A DNA stretch of 64,000 nt from Effrenium voratum (taxonomy: Eukaryota; Sar; Dinophyceae; Suessiales; Symbiodiniaceae): assembly GCA_963377175.1 (NCBI GenBank), contig CAUJNA010000524.1, positions 699,501 to 763,500 of the forward strand. Reading direction: 5' to 3'. Position numbers and translations under genes: made by a program. Under the pieces are notes generated by a model. The model was not told the DNA's origin, did not search any database, and saw nothing but the letters and a program-made list of their open reading frames with translations. The stretch's first letter is position 1, and the number at the start of each line of letters is the position of its first letter. Below are positions 60,507 to 64,000 of the stretch, piece after piece.

Positions 60507-63500
60507 ACGTCTCCTCCGGTCACGCCCGCCCCGCGCACGGTCCCTGTCACGATCCCTTTCGGATCTCCTGCGATCATCTCGCCTTCGATCTCGCTCCCGA
60601 TCGAGTGAATCATCATCACGACGATCACGAGCATCGTCCCTCCTCCTGTCGCGATCATCCTCGCGCCGCGGACGGTATCTGCGCCTCCTCGACTCTCTGG
60701 AATCCCTGGTGTCCACGGTCCTAACGGACCTCCGAGAAGGAGTACGGGAAACATCCGATTCCCTACGCCTCCTCCCAGATCGAGAGTTCGTCACGATCTG
60801 GTTGAGAGCCTCCAGTGCCGACGCGTCCTCACCATTCCTGATGAAATCCCTGACCTGCTTGTTCAGCACTCTGTTGGTGGAGATCGACAAGAAAGCGTCC
60901 ACCACCGAACTCTCAGGCAGCACCAGGAAGTGACCCTCCACCGGGCTCGCCGCAGCCCGCTCAGCAGACTGCAGCCGGACCTCCCCGCCTTCAGGCTTCT
61001 TTGCCATCGCCTTGGAGGCCGTCAAAGGCGCTACCGCATCCTTTGCCGAAGATCTGCCAAGCGCGGAGTGAAGATCATCCCCGCTAGCTTCTCTCGCTGC
61101 CGCACCTGGTCTGCTGTCGACGTCGCCAGGCCTCGTGGACGCCTCCCGCTTTGTCGACTCCTTCGCAGCCTCATCGGGATCCCAACGGGATTTCCTTTCT
61201 CTCTTGTGTCCTTCGGCCGACCCGCGGCTACCGCCGGGAGCGTCACCTCCTCCTGTCTTCTCCTTCTTGGCCTCAACCTTCGGTTCGGCCTGCTTCGTCT
61301 CCTTAGCCACAGCTTTTGGAGCCGGGGCACCCTTCGCCTCAGAAGCTGAAGCGGCCTTCCCTCTCGGCTCGGCCTTAGGAATTGGGGTCATTTTAGCCTT
61401 GGCACTCGGCCTGGCTCCCTCAACCACCATCTCGGCCCAAGACTTCTTCGGCTGAGCTGCTGCTGTATCAACCTCCATCGGAGCAGGTCCAGCATCGTCC
61501 TTCGCCTTTGGGACAGATGGGCTACCGCCCTTACCAGATCCTTTACCTGGCACATCACCTGATTTCGGTGGTGGGCCGGAAGGACTACCGCCCTTACCGC
61601 CCTTTTCCCCTTTCTTCCCTTTTCCTTTTCCGCCCTTGGGGACCGGCTCCTGCTTGGGACCAGGACCCGGCGCAGCATGATGCACCGATTGGAGTCCCTC
61701 GATGTCCACGTTCAAAGGTTCAGGTTGACGACCGTCAAGAACCGTCCTCACCCTTTCGTCACTAACGTAGACGAACGGGTCACGGAAGGGTGCGGGAGGC
61801 TCCGACTGTCCGGCGCTGATCGCCTTCTGCACCTTGGCTATCGCATCCTTCAACCTCTTCTTCTCATCGTACCCCGTCTCCGATACCATGTACTTCCTGA
61901 GCTGCGAAATCAACGCATGACTCTCCAGGATGTCCACGTCCCTTCGATGGGTCGGGTACAATGGGGTCAGATGACCAGCCGCAGAACCAATCACGTATGC
62001 CATCGGAATATAGAATGACAAGTACGTGTCATGACGAGCGAACTTCCTAACGGAAGTCGTCATACGCCTACCCCACTGAGCAGCGTGTCTTGGGTTGGCC
62101 CGGAAGTACTCCGTGACCGACTCAAATCTATCGACTTGGTTGGTCTTGATCAGGTGCTTCGCCACCCACTTCTCCACAAACGCATCCGAGGCCGAAATCC
62201 CGGACACATAGGAGAATTGGAAGAGCACCTTCGCCAGCTCATCCCACGCCGCATCGACACCTCCCTTGTCTTCACCAAGATAAGGGGGAAGTCTGATGCC
62301 GCTCTGCACCGTCATCCTCAGATCGGATGCCATTGAATAGGAAATCAAATTCCTCTTGATGACTCCGACCACTTCGGAGGGAATCCTCCTGGGCTTGAAC
62401 TGCCCCATGGTCCTCACCCACTCCGGCACGATGTGGCATCTTTCGAAGTCCTTTTCCTCCGCGTTGGGGATAAAGTTCGGGTAAAAGACCGGGAGCGCGC
62501 ACCCGGGACACAAGTGCATCCCATTTGGCATCAATTCTGTGCACCTCAAGCAGAACGTGGCAGTCACATTCAGCCTGATCTCTTCCCGTGATCGCTTGTG
62601 CTCTCCCCTAACGGGGGTGAAGTCACCGTAGTCCCATGCCCGATGGTACACTATCGTGTAATCATCGTACATATACGCCGCCTTCCAAGCCCCCATGTGG
62701 ATCTCGTTCCTAACGGCAAGAGTCTTCCTTCTCGTCAAAAACACGGGTCCAACCAAGGACCAGTGCACCCGAAGATCCACCATTACCACCACGTACCTAC
62801 CGGAGTAGTTCCGCAGCCTGTCCCTGACATACCACGAAGGCGATACCTCAGCATCCGGCGCCATGGCTCCCACAAGTGGGATCAGGCCCTCATCCTGCCT
62901 ACCATCCCCAATGGTCTCGTACACATCGGGCCTCGTGATCAATATCTCGATCATGGCCTTTCCATTTCGCCTCACCCTTTGGAGCTGAACCGCCTTCCGA
63001 AAGTCCGAGAACTTCATGATGACGTATCCCACCATGGGGAGTTCATTCCAATGCATCTCATACATCAGAGATCCGCCGGGTGCATCTTCCTGAGTATACC
63101 TGTGCCTAACGGCACTATAACTCAAGTCGCGTCCGATCCGCGTGTGCCTAACGGCAACCAACCTGGTGCTCTCCTTGAGGAGAACGCCATCCCCGTCGTA
63201 CATGACCATGAGCATCGCCTCAACTTGCCCTACCGGGAAAGCTTTGAGCGTCGGAATGAAGAACTTCCAAGACATCTCAGCGTTCTCCATGCCCGAGATC
63301 TCCTTCAGGAACCAGATGGCCTGGTCACTTTTCACCCAGTTTCCAGCCTCACGTCCGGTCTCCTTCAGCACGCGTTCCTCGAATAACTCCGAGACTCTCT
63401 TTGAATTGATGACCAAGCCGTCGAAATCGCACGAGAGCAGTCTCATCAGCTCCTTTGCCGCCTCCCGTCCTGCAACAGTGCCCACGGTCTCCTCGTAGTT

Positions 63501-64000
63501 CGGGAGGTATTCACCCAACCTCGTCTTCGAGGGAACCACAATCTGGCAAGTGACGGCCTCATCAGGGATAACTCCCGTTTCCCTTAACTCTGGATTGATC
63601 TCTCGCCTATCGGCAAGATAATCCTCCTTCCCATCCAGTATCACAAGATTGTAGGTCATCTTGCTCGCCGCCCCACTAGGCCTGAACTTCCTGCTATCAT
63701 CCAACTGGTCAGGAGCAAAGGGTCCACTAGGGGCGGCCGCACTCACCAGAGGCGCTCCTCGCCCAGAGCAGAGGTGCTTCTTGTGAAAGTTCACCATCTG
63801 ATTCAGCTGCGATAGTGCGTAGGCACGATCCTCCAATGACGCACTCTTCATCCCGGCCTCAGTCAGAGGAGCCTCAGGCTTGTCATAACTCGCCTTTCCG
63901 CCCCATCTCGCCGCGACCAGCTCAGCAGACTTCACAGGGTCGATCATATTTCCCGACCACTCAGGCATGTTGCTCAACCTCCTAGTCAACGCGTCTACCG
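60492..64000 (-). CDS. large ORF: zinc-ribbon protein with KSRWD motif and Arg/Asp-rich tail (5' partial)
   Basis: At least 1168 codons, open at the right window edge; the first in-window ATG is at 63968. Residues 1-750 (counted from 63989) are of mixed composition without a recognised fold, and contain a C4 zinc-ribbon-like CLRCTELMPNGMHLCPGC near 480-497. From about 770 the protein becomes Pro/Gly/Lys-rich (GKGKGKKGEKGGKGG), then highly charged. KRERKSRWDPDE near 930 resembles U2AF-ligand motifs, basic residues before RW as in SF1 and SF3B1. The last ~90 residues are Arg/Asp-Arg repeats. Such tails occur in splicing factors and in capsid or Gag-like RNA-binding proteins. The mRNA carries the GNUA hairpin array. 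It is not recognisably part of the neighbouring Copia element. Host RNA-binding protein or retroelement/virus-derived nucleoprotein both remain possible. Confidence 0.85.
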   Translation of the reverse strand, partial: VDALTRRLSNMPEWSGNMIDPVKSAELVAARWGGKASYDKPEAPLTEAGMKSASLEDRAYALSQLNQMVNFHKKHLCSGRGAPLVSAAAPSGPFAPDQLDDSRKFRPSGAASKMTYNLVILDGKEDYLADRREINPELRETGVIPDEAVTCQIVVPSKTRLGEYLPNYEETVGTVAGREAAKELMRLLSCDFDGLVINSKRVSELFEERVLKETGREAGNWVKSDQAIWFLKEISGMENAEMSWKFFIPTLKAFPVGQVEAMLMVMYDGDGVLLKESTRLVAVRHTRIGRDLSYSAVRHRYTQEDAPGGSLMYEMHWNELPMVGYVIMKFSDFRKAVQLQRVRRNGKAMIEILITRPDVYETIGDGRQDEGLIPLVGAMAPDAEVSPSWYVRDRLRNYSGRYVVVMVDLRVHWSLVGPVFLTRRKTLAVRNEIHMGAWKAAYMYDDYTIVYHRAWDYGDFTPVRGEHKRSREEIRLNVTATFCLRCTELMPNGMHLCPGCALPVFYPNFIPNAEEKDFERCHIVPEWVRTMGQFKPRRIPSEVVGVIKRNLISYSMASDLRMTVQSGIRLPPYLGEDKGGVDAAWDELAKVLFQFSYVSGISASDAFVEKWVAKHLIKTNQVDRFESVTEYFRANPRHAAQWGRRMTTSVRKFARHDTYLSFYIPMAYVIGSAAGHLTPLYPTHRRDVDILESHALISQLRKYMVSETGYDEKKRLKDAIAKVQKAISAGQSEPPAPFRDPFVYVSDERVRTVLDGRQPEPLNVDIEGLQSVHHAAPGPGPKQEPVPKGGKGKGKKGEKGGKGGSPSGPPPKSGDVPGKGSGKGGSPSVPKAKDDAGPAPMEVDTAAAQPKKSWAEMVVEGARPSAKAKMTPIPKAEPRGKAASASEAKGAPAPKAVAKETKQAEPKVEAKKEKTGGGDAPGGSRGSAEGHKRERKSRWDPDEAAKESTKREASTRPGDVDSRPGAAAREASGDDLHSALGRSSAKDAVAPLTASKAMAKKPEGGEVRLQSAERAAASPVEGHFLVLPESSVVDAFLSISTNRVLNKQVRDFIRNGEDASALEALNQIVTNSRSGRRRRESDVSRTPSRRSVRTVDTRDSRESRRRRYRPRREDDRDRRRDDARDRRDDDSLDRERDRRRDDRRRSERDRDRDRARGGRDRRRRDDSR
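62042..62057 (-). other. GNUA hairpin, 6-bp stem
   Basis: ACTTCC-GTTA-GGAAGT on the minus strand, perfect pairing, inside the coding region. Confidence 0.75.
62123..62138 (-). other. GNUA hairpin, 6-bp stem with one GU
   Basis: CAAGTC-GATA-GATTTG on the minus strand. The stem sequence shares nothing with the other hairpins except the closing C-G and the GNTA loop. Confidence 0.7.
62647..62660 (-). other. GNUA hairpin, 5-bp stem
   Basis: TACAC-GATA-GTGTA on the minus strand, perfect pairing, inside the coding region. Confidence 0.75.
63104..63117 (-). other. GNUA hairpin, 5-bp stem
   Basis: GTGCC-GTTA-GGCAC on the minus strand, with further TATA pairing across a 3-base bulge. Confidence 0.75.
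63601..63618 (-). other. GNUA hairpin, 7-bp stem
   Basis: TCTTGCC-GATA-GGCGAGA on the minus strand with one GU pair. It resembles the 3'-region hairpin at 60223-60249 in its stem. Confidence 0.75.

Larger units (their letters stand above)
59861..63618 (-). other. array of ~19 RNA hairpins with GNUA tetraloops
   Basis: On the sense (minus) strand, short hairpins share the loop G-N-T-A while the stems differ. Positions: 59861-59874, 60179-60190, 60223-60249, 60294-60307, 60484-60506, 60717-60730, 61225-61236, 61519-61530, 61582-61593, 62042-62057, 62123-62138, 62605-62616, 62647-62660, 62703-62722, 63104-63117, 63147-63158, 63224-63241, 63565-63576 and 63601-63618. Loops are GTTA (10), GATA (4) and GGTA (5); the closing pair is most often CC/GG. 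They cover the coding region, the stop codon and the 3' region. Stem variation with a constant loop argues for RNA structure rather than a copied DNA word. Confidence 0.75.

Overview
The window looks like nuclear DNA of a dinoflagellate, probably Symbiodiniaceae or a relative. This is an inference from style. It has long gene-poor stretches full of microsatellites and dispersed short repeats, tiny GC-rich exon-like segments between long introns, and a Ty1/Copia polyprotein of the type abundant in these genomes. I see no bacterial operons, rRNA, convincing tRNA or CRISPR.

Layout. 1-12063: mostly intron or intergenic DNA with a few splice-bounded exon candidates, a palindromic GGACCGGTCC cluster, a large CA/GA microsatellite block and several small tandem duplications. 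12064-18140: nine tandem copies of a 650-716 bp unit. Each unit has a nearly invariant core of about 330 bp and a slippage-prone AAGC tract, which reaches about 47 repeats in the last copy. 18141-48470: intron/intergenic DNA with several candidate exons (mainly minus strand), two members of a short terminal-inverted-repeat family, other dispersed repeat families and a degenerate minisatellite at 38.3-39.1 kb.

48471-58649: a complete Copia LTR retrotransposon on the minus strand. Its two 143-bp LTRs read as identical, with TG...CA ends, a GTCT flanking duplication and an initiator-tRNA-Met-like primer site. In transcription order it encodes Gag with a zinc knuckle, a duplicated Cys-rich module, a protease-like segment followed by a RapZ-C-terminal-like domain, a region carrying a ~1 kb nested insertion, then integrase, reverse transcriptase and RNase H. 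The reading frame is interrupted by one in-frame TAA and two one-base frame changes, each next to a short homopolymer.

59860-64000: the 3' part of a second minus-strand transcription unit. A >1165-residue ORF, open at the window edge, has a C4 zinc ribbon, a Lys/Gly/Pro-rich linker, a KSRWD motif and an Arg/Asp-Arg tail. A 66-codon ORF lies downstream. Through the coding region, across the stop codon and into the 3' region I find about 19 short hairpins. Their stems differ, but the loop is always GNUA on the sense strand. This repeated RNA structure is the most unusual signal in the window and suggests a protein- or packaging-recognition element array.
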